37,830 bases of DNA from contig JANYIG010000126.1 of assembly GCA_025358765.1 (NCBI GenBank), positions 1-37,830 on the forward strand, read 5' to 3'. The notes below the pieces were generated by a model, which saw nothing but the letters and a program-made list of their open reading frames with translations, searched no databases and was not told the origin of the DNA. The position numbers and the translations under genes were made by a program. Numbering within the stretch: the stretch's first letter is position 1; each line of letters begins with the position of its first letter. Source of the stretch: Candidatus Kapaibacterium sp. Its GTDB lineage: Bacteria; Bacteroidota; Ignavibacteria; Kapaibacteriales; UBA4661. Below, in pieces: positions 19,175 to 26,253 of the stretch.

Positions 19175-20281
19175 ATGAATCGTAAACAATATCTCTACTG
19201 GATATGTCAGACAAGCGGCTGGTCGTTCTACTCGCTTGCGAGCATTGCTATCAGTGCATCGTTTCAGGCGGCATCGTGGAAAGCGGCATTGGTTGCTGCA
19301 TTCAACTCTGCCATAGGATTCGTGCTTACGCATTGGTACCGTGAAATTATTCGTAAATGGGGCTGGACGAGTTTTACGCTCAAAAAAGTAGTGCCGTTGA
19401 TTATCGCCGTCAGCATCGTGCTGGGGTTTGTATGGGTCGTTATTGCGCTCACGGCTTGGGTCGCCGTTTTTCAAATCTTTACGCTTGCCACGTTTCAGCA
19501 CGGTATTGCTGTTGTCACGTGGTTTAATTGGAGTGCGACGATTCTGATTTGGTCATTGATATATTTTAGCATTCATATTTTCCAGAATTACAAACGCGAG
19601 GAAATACAACGATGGCAACTCCAAGCCGCCGTCAAAGACGCAGAATTGCTTGCACTCAAGGCGCAAATGAATCCGCATTTCCTGTTTAACTCGCTTAATA
19701 ATTTGGAAGAGCTTATTTTGGAAGACCCGCAGAGAGCACGGGAAGCCGTTTCCAAGCTCTCTGCGCTGTTGCGCTACGCTCTGCAATCGGGCAGCGCCAA
19801 AACCGTAACGCTCGAAGAAGAGCTCCGTGTTGTTCGGCACTACCTTGATTTGGAATACATTCGCTTTGAAGACCGTTTGCAAACGATGTTTGTTATAGAA
19901 CCAAGCACACTCGCGGCACACATCCCGCCAATGCTCCTGCAAACGCTTGTGGAAAACGGTATTAAACACGGCATTGCCAAACGTCCGCAAGGTGGTATGA
20001 TTACGATTACCTCAGCTATGACGGGCAACTTACTTCGTCTTGCCGTCTCGAATGACGGGGTGTTGGAGAGCGTCAGTGATAGGAAAGGTTTGGGAATAGC
20101 AAATACACAGGAACGGCTTCGGCTGGTCTTTGGCGAACAGGCAGTCTTTGCCCTTACGGGTGGAGTCAGCGAGCACGTGACAGCACATGTGACGATTCCT
20201 TGCATCGCAGAAAGCGAGCGAGAATCTGGAGAGAACATTGAGTTGATTTCAGGTGAGGAAAAATCTGGAGAAGCAGTATGA
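19175..20281 (+). CDS. LytS-family sensor histidine kinase
   Basis: 368 residues. Four membrane segments fill residues 10-135, with no large periplasmic sensor domain, followed by a short coiled linker. The His_kinase domain begins LLALKAQMNPHFLFNSLNNLEEL with the phosphorylated histidine at 168, and continues into an HATPase domain (LLQTLVENGIKHGIAK, KGLGIANTQERLRLVFGE). It should autophosphorylate and pass phosphate to the LytTR regulator whose ATG overlaps its stop (ATGA at 20278-20281). The signal is unknown; a membrane-perturbation or small-molecule cue is typical of the family. Confidence 0.94.
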   Translation: MNRKQYLYWICQTSGWSFYSLASIAISASFQAASWKAALVAAFNSAIGFVLTHWYREIIRKWGWTSFTLKKVVPLIIAVSIVLGFVWVVIALTAWVAVFQIFTLATFQHGIAVVTWFNWSATILIWSLIYFSIHIFQNYKREEIQRWQLQAAVKDAELLALKAQMNPHFLFNSLNNLEELILEDPQRAREAVSKLSALLRYALQSGSAKTVTLEEELRVVRHYLDLEYIRFEDRLQTMFVIEPSTLAAHIPPMLLQTLVENGIKHGIAKRPQGGMITITSAMTGNLLRLAVSNDGVLESVSDRKGLGIANTQERLRLVFGEQAVFALTGGVSEHVTAHVTIPCIAESERESGENIELISGEEKSGEAV

Positions 20282-21006
20282 TTCGAGTTATTATTGTAGA
20301 TGACGAGCGGCTTGCACGCAGTAATCTCAGGCGTAGGCTCGGCGAATTTCCTGAAGTTATGGTCATCGGCGAGGCGCAAAATGCGGACGAAGCGCAAGAG
20401 TTTATCGAAGCCGAGCAGCCGGATGTTGTTTTTTTGGACGTACAGATGCCCGGCAAAACGGGGTTTGAATTGTTAGAGAGGCTTGATAGTACGCCGCAGG
20501 TGATTTTTACAACTGCGTATGATGAATATGCACTCAAGGCATTTGAGGTGAATGCGCTTGATTATTTGCTAAAGCCAATAGACCCCGTGCGCCTTGCCGC
20601 AGCACTCGCCAAAGTCTCTATAGAGCCACGCCATCACAATCAAAACGGCGAACCACTTCGCTCTATAGATTATCTTAATCCCACAGAGCGTGTTTTTGTG
20701 CGTGATGGCGATCGTTGTTGGTTTGTTCAGATAAAAGATATTCGGCTATTTGAGTCGGAAGGAAGTTACGCTCGGTTGTATTTTGACGGACACAAACCCC
20801 TCATTTTTCGCTCTCTCAACCACCTTGAAGAGCGATTGCATCCCGCCCAATTTTTCCGTGCAAGCCGCCAACACATAGTCAATTTGGAATACGTCGAAAG
20901 CATCGAACCGCGTTTGGACGGCGGGCTTACGATGCACGTGGCGGGAACACCAGTTTCCGTCTCTCGCCGCCAAGCACAACGCTTTAAGGAGAGTAACACG
21001 TTGTGA
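20278..21006 (+). CDS. LytTR-family response regulator
   Basis: 242 residues. The receiver domain (1-120) has the acidic pair DDE at 8-10, phosphoacceptor Asp54 in VVFLDVQMPGKTG, and the conserved KP of LLKPIDPV. The LytTR DNA-binding domain (about 135-240) shows VFVRDGDRCWFVQIKDI, YARLYF, FFRASRQHIVNLEYV and VPVSVSRRQAQRFKE-like VSVSRRQAQRFKE. It is translationally coupled to the kinase by a 4-bp overlap. Targets are not evident, though the upstream hydrolase and membrane protein are candidates. Confidence 0.95.
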   Translation: MIRVIIVDDERLARSNLRRRLGEFPEVMVIGEAQNADEAQEFIEAEQPDVVFLDVQMPGKTGFELLERLDSTPQVIFTTAYDEYALKAFEVNALDYLLKPIDPVRLAAALAKVSIEPRHHNQNGEPLRSIDYLNPTERVFVRDGDRCWFVQIKDIRLFESEGSYARLYFDGHKPLIFRSLNHLEERLHPAQFFRASRQHIVNLEYVESIEPRLDGGLTMHVAGTPVSVSRRQAQRFKESNTL

Positions 21007-21052
21007 ACCCGCACCATTAGTGCTTGCGATTCAAAAAATGTGCTGTAAAAAG

Positions 21053-21790
21053 TTATGCGCTTTTACGGGCTGTACGTTTAGGCACAGCAGCGATAGGTTT
21101 TTCCACCACAGTTTTTTTGGCAGTTGGCGCTTTTTTTGCGGTCGTTTTTTTCGGCGCTTCCTCTACAGGAGCCGCTTTTTTTGCCGTTACTGCTTTTGCA
21201 GGTTTTTTTGGCGCTGTGTCTGCAATAGTCGTTTTTTTAACGGCTGTGCGTGGTTTTACTGCTTTTTTAGGCGTATCACTGACAGGGGCTTTTTCGACAG
21301 ATGCTTTTTTACCAGAAGTCGCTTTGGCGCTTGCTTTTGCACTTGTTTTTGTTCCCGTTTTTGCGGCTGGTTTTGCGCTTGCTTTTTTCGCTGGTTTTGC
21401 CGTTACAGCCGTTTGCCGCTCGATTTCCTCTTGTTCTTGCTTTACAATGTCCACCACAGGCGCATCACCCCACAACTTTTCAAGTTTATAATACTCCCGG
21501 GAATCTTGGCGGAAGATGTGGACAACCACGTCGAAAAAGTCTATCAAAATCCATTCTGCCGTATCCCGACCTTCCAAGCGTGGACGATCTAAGCCGGCAG
21601 TGTCGGCGGTACGAGCAAGCGTATCTGCCAGTGCGCGGGCGTGAACATCAGAATTGGCGGTGCAGATTAAGAAGTAATCGGTCGGCGAGGAATCTACATT
21701 GCGAAGGTCGAGCGCAAGAAGGTGTTCGGCTTTGAGGTTGTCGAGTGTACGGGCGCAAAATCCAGCAAGCAGAAGCGATGAATAGGTCAT
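21053..21790 (-). CDS. rsfS: Ribosome silencing factor RsfS with a long basic C-terminal tail
   Basis: 245 residues, about twice the usual family length. Residues 1-115 are a complete RsfS/Iojap domain: LRNVDSSPTDYFLICTANSD, then RPRLEGRDTAEWILIDFFDVVVHIF and REYYKLEKLWGDAP. This domain binds ribosomal protein uL14 and blocks subunit joining. Residues 130-245 are low-complexity Lys/Ala/Thr/Pro with repeated KKA, AKP and TAKK patterns, like a bacterial histone H1-like tail. The frame is open and in phase throughout, so the tail is translated. It may add RNA or DNA binding. The gene converges with the LytTR regulator (46 nt gap). Confidence 0.92.
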   Translation of the reverse strand: MTYSSLLLAGFCARTLDNLKAEHLLALDLRNVDSSPTDYFLICTANSDVHARALADTLARTADTAGLDRPRLEGRDTAEWILIDFFDVVVHIFRQDSREYYKLEKLWGDAPVVDIVKQEQEEIERQTAVTAKPAKKASAKPAAKTGTKTSAKASAKATSGKKASVEKAPVSDTPKKAVKPRTAVKKTTIADTAPKKPAKAVTAKKAAPVEEAPKKTTAKKAPTAKKTVVEKPIAAVPKRTARKSA

Positions 21791-21836
21791 AGATACGGGG
21801 TTTATGGAAAAAAAGCAATTGGAATACTCATTCTCA

Positions 21837-21868
21837 CAATTTTACTATAAAGCAACGACCCTGCCAAG
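21837..21868 (-). promoter_or_regulatory. Candidate promoter for rsfS
   Basis: On the minus strand, CTTG (21865-21868) and TAAAATTG (21837-21844) are 20 nt apart, one mismatch from each Bacteroidota consensus box. The predicted start would give a leader of roughly 40 nt before the rsfS ATG at 21790. Confidence 0.45.
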
Positions 21869-21926
21869 AAATTTTTTCACGAAATTGCTCGCCAGTGGTT
21901 TGATTGAATGCAGAGAAGTCAATAAG

Positions 21927-21955
21927 CAGCAATGCTCACGTAGTGAGCATTGCTG
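21927..21955. terminator. Perfect 13-bp hairpin between the T9SS cargo gene and rsfS
   Basis: CAGCAATGCTCAC (21927-21939) and GTGAGCATTGCTG (21943-21955) are exact inverted copies around a GTA loop. It lies 120 nt past the stop of the minus-strand gene ending at 22075 and upstream of the rsfS promoter candidate. There is no long T-tract on either side, so it may be a terminator, a processing or attenuation hairpin, or a protein-binding palindrome. Confidence 0.5.
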
Positions 21956-22074
21956 GCTCCGTTGGACACCGCTTGCAGTCCGTGGCAAGAACAAGCAACA
22001 TGGCGCTATGACGACCAATACCTTGAGCAAGGAAAAGAGGGAGGCATTCATGGAATTGCCCCTTTGCATAATGA

Positions 22075-23451
22075 TTATTTTACAACAAGAAGTTGTCTGA
22101 TTATTACGTGTCCGTCAGCCAGAAGCCGAACGACGTACATACCTTGTGGCAAGCCGCTTGCGTTCCAGTGCTGTTCGTGCCGCCCTGCAGTTTGGCGCTC
22201 GTCCACAAGAGTTGCCACCGTTTCACCCAGCAAAGACACAACTTCCACCCGCACAGGTGCGGCTTCGGGCAAGGCGTAGCCAATAACGCACGAGGATTCA
22301 AGCGGGTTAGGAGCAATAGTCAAGTCTGAAGATTCTTGCGACTGTTGGACTGCTGTACTGCCGTCGAGGAAGGCGCGGTAGAGTTCCCCGTTTGGGTGTG
22401 ATGCAAACAGTGTTGGGCGGTTCAAAGCTGTGCTCATAGCAAGAAGAAACGAAGTGGAATTGCCTATTATTGATACGGCTTTCCACGCAAGAGATGTCGT
22501 TGTTGTTTGATAGATGCCACTTGATGTGCTAACAAAAATGTCATTACCGTTTTGAGCAACCGAATATACGATTATTGGGGCGGGAAGATTGCCGCTAATT
22601 TTTGCCCATGTCCTCCCACTGTCGAGCGAACGATATATCTCTGTGGGTATCTCTATCTTGTTGACACTATCTCCAAGAGTAGCGCCGGCCCGTATTCCCA
22701 TTGCCGCACAATACACGACATTGTTCATAGTCTTAAACACTTTCAGCAAGGGATGCCCAAGAGGAATACCGTTGTCGGACAGTTGCCACGTTTTGCCACT
22801 GTCGTCAGAACGAAACAATCGCGTAGCGATGGTAGAAGCAATCCCCAATCCCAATGTTGTTGCCGTTGCTAACACTACATTGCCGACCACAGCAAGGGAA
22901 TAGATATTATTGATTGTAACCGACACGCTGCTGTTTATAGGGATTTTCAGGGTGATAGGCTGCCATGTTACGCCTCTATCACTGGAATAGTAAGAAGGAA
23001 AGGTAATAAAATCCGTCAGTTTGCGGATAAAAAGCGTTTCGCCCAAACCCGCAATATCAATTGCTCCAGAGATAGCAGAAGGAGAATGTGCCAAAAAAGG
23101 ATGCGTTGTTGGAACCCACGTTTGTCCGTTGTCGGTGGAATGAAACAGCGACGAAGAGCGATTGACAGCAAGAAGCTCTTTACCGTTTGAACCAAGAGCA
23201 ATAGGCTCTTTGCCGTTTGGCGTGAGCGTTGCTGCCCACGAAACACCGTTATCACTTGAGCGATAGATGGATTGCCATGTTGCAACCAGCACAGAGCCAT
23301 CGGCGGCAGTCATAATATCAACAAAACCGCTGTCACTTGCGTTGGGTACAATGCGCTGCCACTGCAAAGCTGACGACTGTGCTAGCACACAGCTGAAGCT
23401 GCACAAGAAGAGTAACACTGAGCTGCACCAAAGGATAAGATTTGTGTACAT
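22075..23451 (-). CDS. Secreted Asp-box (BNR) repeat protein with T9SS sorting domain
   Basis: 458 residues from the ATG at 23451, which gives a clean signal peptide (LILWCSSVLLFLCSFSCVLAQ). The ATG at 23487 would lie within the terminator of the upstream gene and is rejected. Five Asp boxes are visible (SSDNGVSW, STDNGQTW, SSDRGVTW, SDDSGKTW, SLDSGRTW), spaced as in a beta-propeller. The C-terminal 80 residues start at TIAPNPLESS and run through LLGETVATL to GMYVVRLLADG, a type A sorting domain used by the type IX secretion system for outer-membrane passage and attachment. Its ligand or activity is unknown; sialidase activity should not be assumed from Asp boxes alone. Confidence 0.88.
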   Translation of the reverse strand: MYTNLILWCSSVLLFLCSFSCVLAQSSALQWQRIVPNASDSGFVDIMTAADGSVLVATWQSIYRSSDNGVSWAATLTPNGKEPIALGSNGKELLAVNRSSSLFHSTDNGQTWVPTTHPFLAHSPSAISGAIDIAGLGETLFIRKLTDFITFPSYYSSDRGVTWQPITLKIPINSSVSVTINNIYSLAVVGNVVLATATTLGLGIASTIATRLFRSDDSGKTWQLSDNGIPLGHPLLKVFKTMNNVVYCAAMGIRAGATLGDSVNKIEIPTEIYRSLDSGRTWAKISGNLPAPIIVYSVAQNGNDIFVSTSSGIYQTTTTSLAWKAVSIIGNSTSFLLAMSTALNRPTLFASHPNGELYRAFLDGSTAVQQSQESSDLTIAPNPLESSCVIGYALPEAAPVRVEVVSLLGETVATLVDERQTAGRHEQHWNASGLPQGMYVVRLLADGHVIIRQLLVVK

Positions 23452-23472
23452 AACGTTAGGGTAATCATGGTG

Positions 23473-23514
23473 AAGAAAAAAAGGCATACAACGGTGAAGC
23501 TGTATGCCTTTTGG
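23473..23514 (-). terminator. Rho-independent terminator after the patatin gene
   Basis: On the minus strand, AAAAGGCATACA pairs with TGTATGCCTTTT around a 10-nt loop and is followed by a T-run. It lies about 60 nt beyond the stop of the patatin gene and 20 nt before the start of the next gene. Confidence 0.85.
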
Positions 23515-23575
23515 TTAGTTTTTAGGTAACTATTCAGGTAGGCATTTTACATTGTTACTTTCTCTCCAGATAAGT

Positions 23576-26215
23576 TCAAAGTTTCATGCCAATACTAAAA
23601 TAGAACATCGTTGGTCCCCAGAGCGCTCCATCCGGCTTTTCGATGAAATAAAAACTTTTCCCAACAGATGCTCGCGCCGGACCAAACGGCGTATCCAATG
23701 CTGCGCTCACGCCAATACCGTGTCGGATATCGCTGATACGAATGAGATTAAACTCCTTCCACGTAGTTCCCGCATCGTAGCGAGCGGATAAATACGTATC
23801 AAAAAATATCTGCAAGGGTAATTTGTAGCGATACTCAAACGACATAAGCGCAAGTTGCCTGCCGCGCAGCTCGTCCTCACGCATTCCATAAAACATATTT
23901 TCGCCGCCAAGCCTGAACCAATCTGCTTCTGGCAATGGCAAATCGGCAAAGCCAAACTTCACAAGTGAGCGCACAACGTGATTACTGCTCGCGTCTAAGC
24001 TGATGGAGCCTGCTACTTGCACCACTGCTTTCGAGAACGCCGCACCACCCGGAACGTTCAGTACGGGAAATTCGAGTGACATATCTATCACGCGCCCTGT
24101 GGTGGGGAAATAGGCACGATCTTGTGAATCAAAGCGAGTACCAAGTTTGAGTGTGCCGAGTGTTTTGAACGGTTCTGGGTTTGTTGCCGCAAGGTTTGTT
24201 ACGCGCTGCCGTTCATAACGAAACTCAGCGGTAAGCGATCCATTGCGCTCAATCTGCCGCGAAATGGCGGTTTTGAAGCCAAAACGATCAATCGCAAGCT
24301 GATCAGCGTCGCGGATACGCTCGAAATCGGGGCGCGGAAGGATAGCGTCTGTGTAGGTGTACAAATTCATTCTGCTTGCATAACCGCGTACATCATACAC
24401 CCATTGTGACCCAAAGATTCGCGGCACGGCTATGCTTAGTTGTCCGTCCACATTCCGCGTCCCACCAGCAATGTGTAAGGACGTTTGAATGCCGCTGTCA
24501 AACATATTTTCCTCAGTAAACTCCATACCAAGCTGTGTGTGGCGTTCGTTGTCTATTCGTGCGCCGAGCCGGAACATCGTCGTTGGATGTTCTTCTACTC
24601 GTACCAACACGTCCACACCACCATCTGTGTGTGGCAACGGTGTGATATTGAGGTCATTAAAGAGATTCGTCGCCATAAGTCCACGCCATGCCCTCCACGC
24701 AAGCTCGGCAGAAAATGGCTCTCCAACACGTAAGGGGAATTCGCGCAAAATAAGGCTTTTTTGCGCCGATGACATTAATGCGGCTTCACCCACAAGTTGA
24801 ATAGATTGTACCAATCCTTCGTCACACACAAGGCTGACCGATACTTGTTCAGGCGTAATATCATGGAGAATGGGAGTGTTCAAATATGCTTGAGAATTCC
24901 CACATCGTCGGTAATAACGCATCACTGTTTCAGTGAGCGCGGTGAGTACGGAACTGGTTGCCAATGAATCCTTGAAGCAAGCGGTAATGCGGGCGAGTGT
25001 GTCTCTGTGTATAGGTGAAATACCAGCGAACGTGATGGATGCGATGGATGCAACGTGCGGAGTGTGGGCAGTTGGGCGAGGTGCTGTTTGCGGGATTTGT
25101 GCGGATGGTGAGGATTGTTCTGCAACAGCCATATTCATCGTCTGCAAGCGGCTCAAAGAATCAGTTTTGTGCTGAATGAGCGCCTTGATTGTTGTTAATG
25201 CTCGCTCGCCAGATGTTTCGCCTTCTTCCACTAATGAACGCAAATTTGTAAAATCAGTGGAATTGTGGTTATACAATAATGGTTCTAACGATGATGTGAG
25301 TGGCTCGATACAAACATCTGCCACGCGTGATGCGGCTTCCGAGCGTTTTCGCATCATGAGTGTAATAGTTTGGTCTAATACATTCCAAGGTTTGGCGAGT
25401 TCTTCGCGGGAAAGCAGTGGCGATACGGTATTGACGGCAATGACAATATCGGGAGCAAACTCCCGTGCGGCTTCCACCGGAAGATTTGCCAGCAATCCAC
25501 CATCCACCAAAATCATCGCATCAAGTTTCACAGGCGTAAAGCGTAAGGGGATTGTTGCACTGGCACGCATTGCAGTCACGAGATCGCCGGATTTGAGCGA
25601 AATACTATTGCCGCTGACCAGGTCGGTAGTGATTGCACGGAATGGGTATTTCAGGTTGTTGAAGTCGTCACGGACTTGATAGAGTGCGCCCCACACAAGG
25701 CGTTTGAGTGTGCTGGTGAAATTCACACCACCCGAAATTGCCTCCGGAAGTGCCAGATGTCCTTTTTTGAAGCGCAGTGTGACGATGCTACGGTCAGCAT
25801 CATCTTTTTGGTCGAGAAACTCGCCGGAACGATCCCGTTCGTCTGCCACGCCAACAACTTCTTCCCAGTTGAGATTGGTCAGCAAAGAGTCCAATTCTTG
25901 TGCCGTGTAGCCGGAGGCGAATAATCCACCCACAACAGCTCCCATGCTTGTTCCCACGACATAATCTACCGTTATGCCTGCGCGATGTAATGCCTTCAAA
26001 ACGCCAATTTGCGCCAATCCTCGTGCGCCACCACCGCTCAAAACGAGGGCAATTTTGGGACGTGGTGTTTCAAGAGCTTCGGAATGACGCTTGCTCGTGT
26101 CCTGCCCACTGTTGGGGGTAGAGGGAGCGCCATATAATGGCGTTGTCTTTAGAAGAAACCAAAGACAAGCCGCGAAATAAACGAGGCGAACATGATAGAT
26201 TCGGCTGAAGAACAA
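23576..26215 (-). CDS. Patatin-like phospholipase with BamA/Omp85-type outer-membrane barrel
   Basis: 879 residues. A signal anchor (about 8-29) precedes the patatin domain (about 53-330) with oxyanion loop GGGARG at 61-66, nucleophile Ser90 in GTSMG, and catalytic Asp238 in LVDGG. A region with POTRA-like character (about 400-560; ITFAGI, VQSIQLVGEA, GLMATNLFNDL) leads to a C-terminal surface-antigen barrel (about 570-879) ending in alternating strands and FYFSIGMKL. The arrangement matches RssA/PlpD-like patatins that carry their own Omp85 domain. It should cleave phospholipids at or beyond the outer membrane. Both neighbours are T9SS cargo genes on the same strand. Confidence 0.92.
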   Translation of the reverse strand: MFFSRIYHVRLVYFAACLWFLLKTTPLYGAPSTPNSGQDTSKRHSEALETPRPKIALVLSGGGARGLAQIGVLKALHRAGITVDYVVGTSMGAVVGGLFASGYTAQELDSLLTNLNWEEVVGVADERDRSGEFLDQKDDADRSIVTLRFKKGHLALPEAISGGVNFTSTLKRLVWGALYQVRDDFNNLKYPFRAITTDLVSGNSISLKSGDLVTAMRASATIPLRFTPVKLDAMILVDGGLLANLPVEAAREFAPDIVIAVNTVSPLLSREELAKPWNVLDQTITLMMRKRSEAASRVADVCIEPLTSSLEPLLYNHNSTDFTNLRSLVEEGETSGERALTTIKALIQHKTDSLSRLQTMNMAVAEQSSPSAQIPQTAPRPTAHTPHVASIASITFAGISPIHRDTLARITACFKDSLATSSVLTALTETVMRYYRRCGNSQAYLNTPILHDITPEQVSVSLVCDEGLVQSIQLVGEAALMSSAQKSLILREFPLRVGEPFSAELAWRAWRGLMATNLFNDLNITPLPHTDGGVDVLVRVEEHPTTMFRLGARIDNERHTQLGMEFTEENMFDSGIQTSLHIAGGTRNVDGQLSIAVPRIFGSQWVYDVRGYASRMNLYTYTDAILPRPDFERIRDADQLAIDRFGFKTAISRQIERNGSLTAEFRYERQRVTNLAATNPEPFKTLGTLKLGTRFDSQDRAYFPTTGRVIDMSLEFPVLNVPGGAAFSKAVVQVAGSISLDASSNHVVRSLVKFGFADLPLPEADWFRLGGENMFYGMREDELRGRQLALMSFEYRYKLPLQIFFDTYLSARYDAGTTWKEFNLIRISDIRHGIGVSAALDTPFGPARASVGKSFYFIEKPDGALWGPTMFYFSIGMKL

Positions 26216-26253
26216 TGTTTGATGCGCTTTTGAGGTGCCATTACATGAAAAAA

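Noticed and set aside
21020-21592. Plus-strand open frames rich in Cys, Phe and Arg opposite the rsfS tail
   Set aside because: The pattern is the antisense of Lys/Ala codons in the H1-like tail; no start context or family.
21804-22100. 98-codon plus-strand frame between rsfS and the T9SS cargo gene
   Set aside because: It covers the perfect hairpin, overlaps the end of the opposite gene, and shows no domain or codon signal; treated as non-coding.
22075-23451. Calling the Asp-box proteins sialidases
   Set aside because: Asp boxes occur in many beta-propellers; the arginine triad of sialidases is not evident in either protein.
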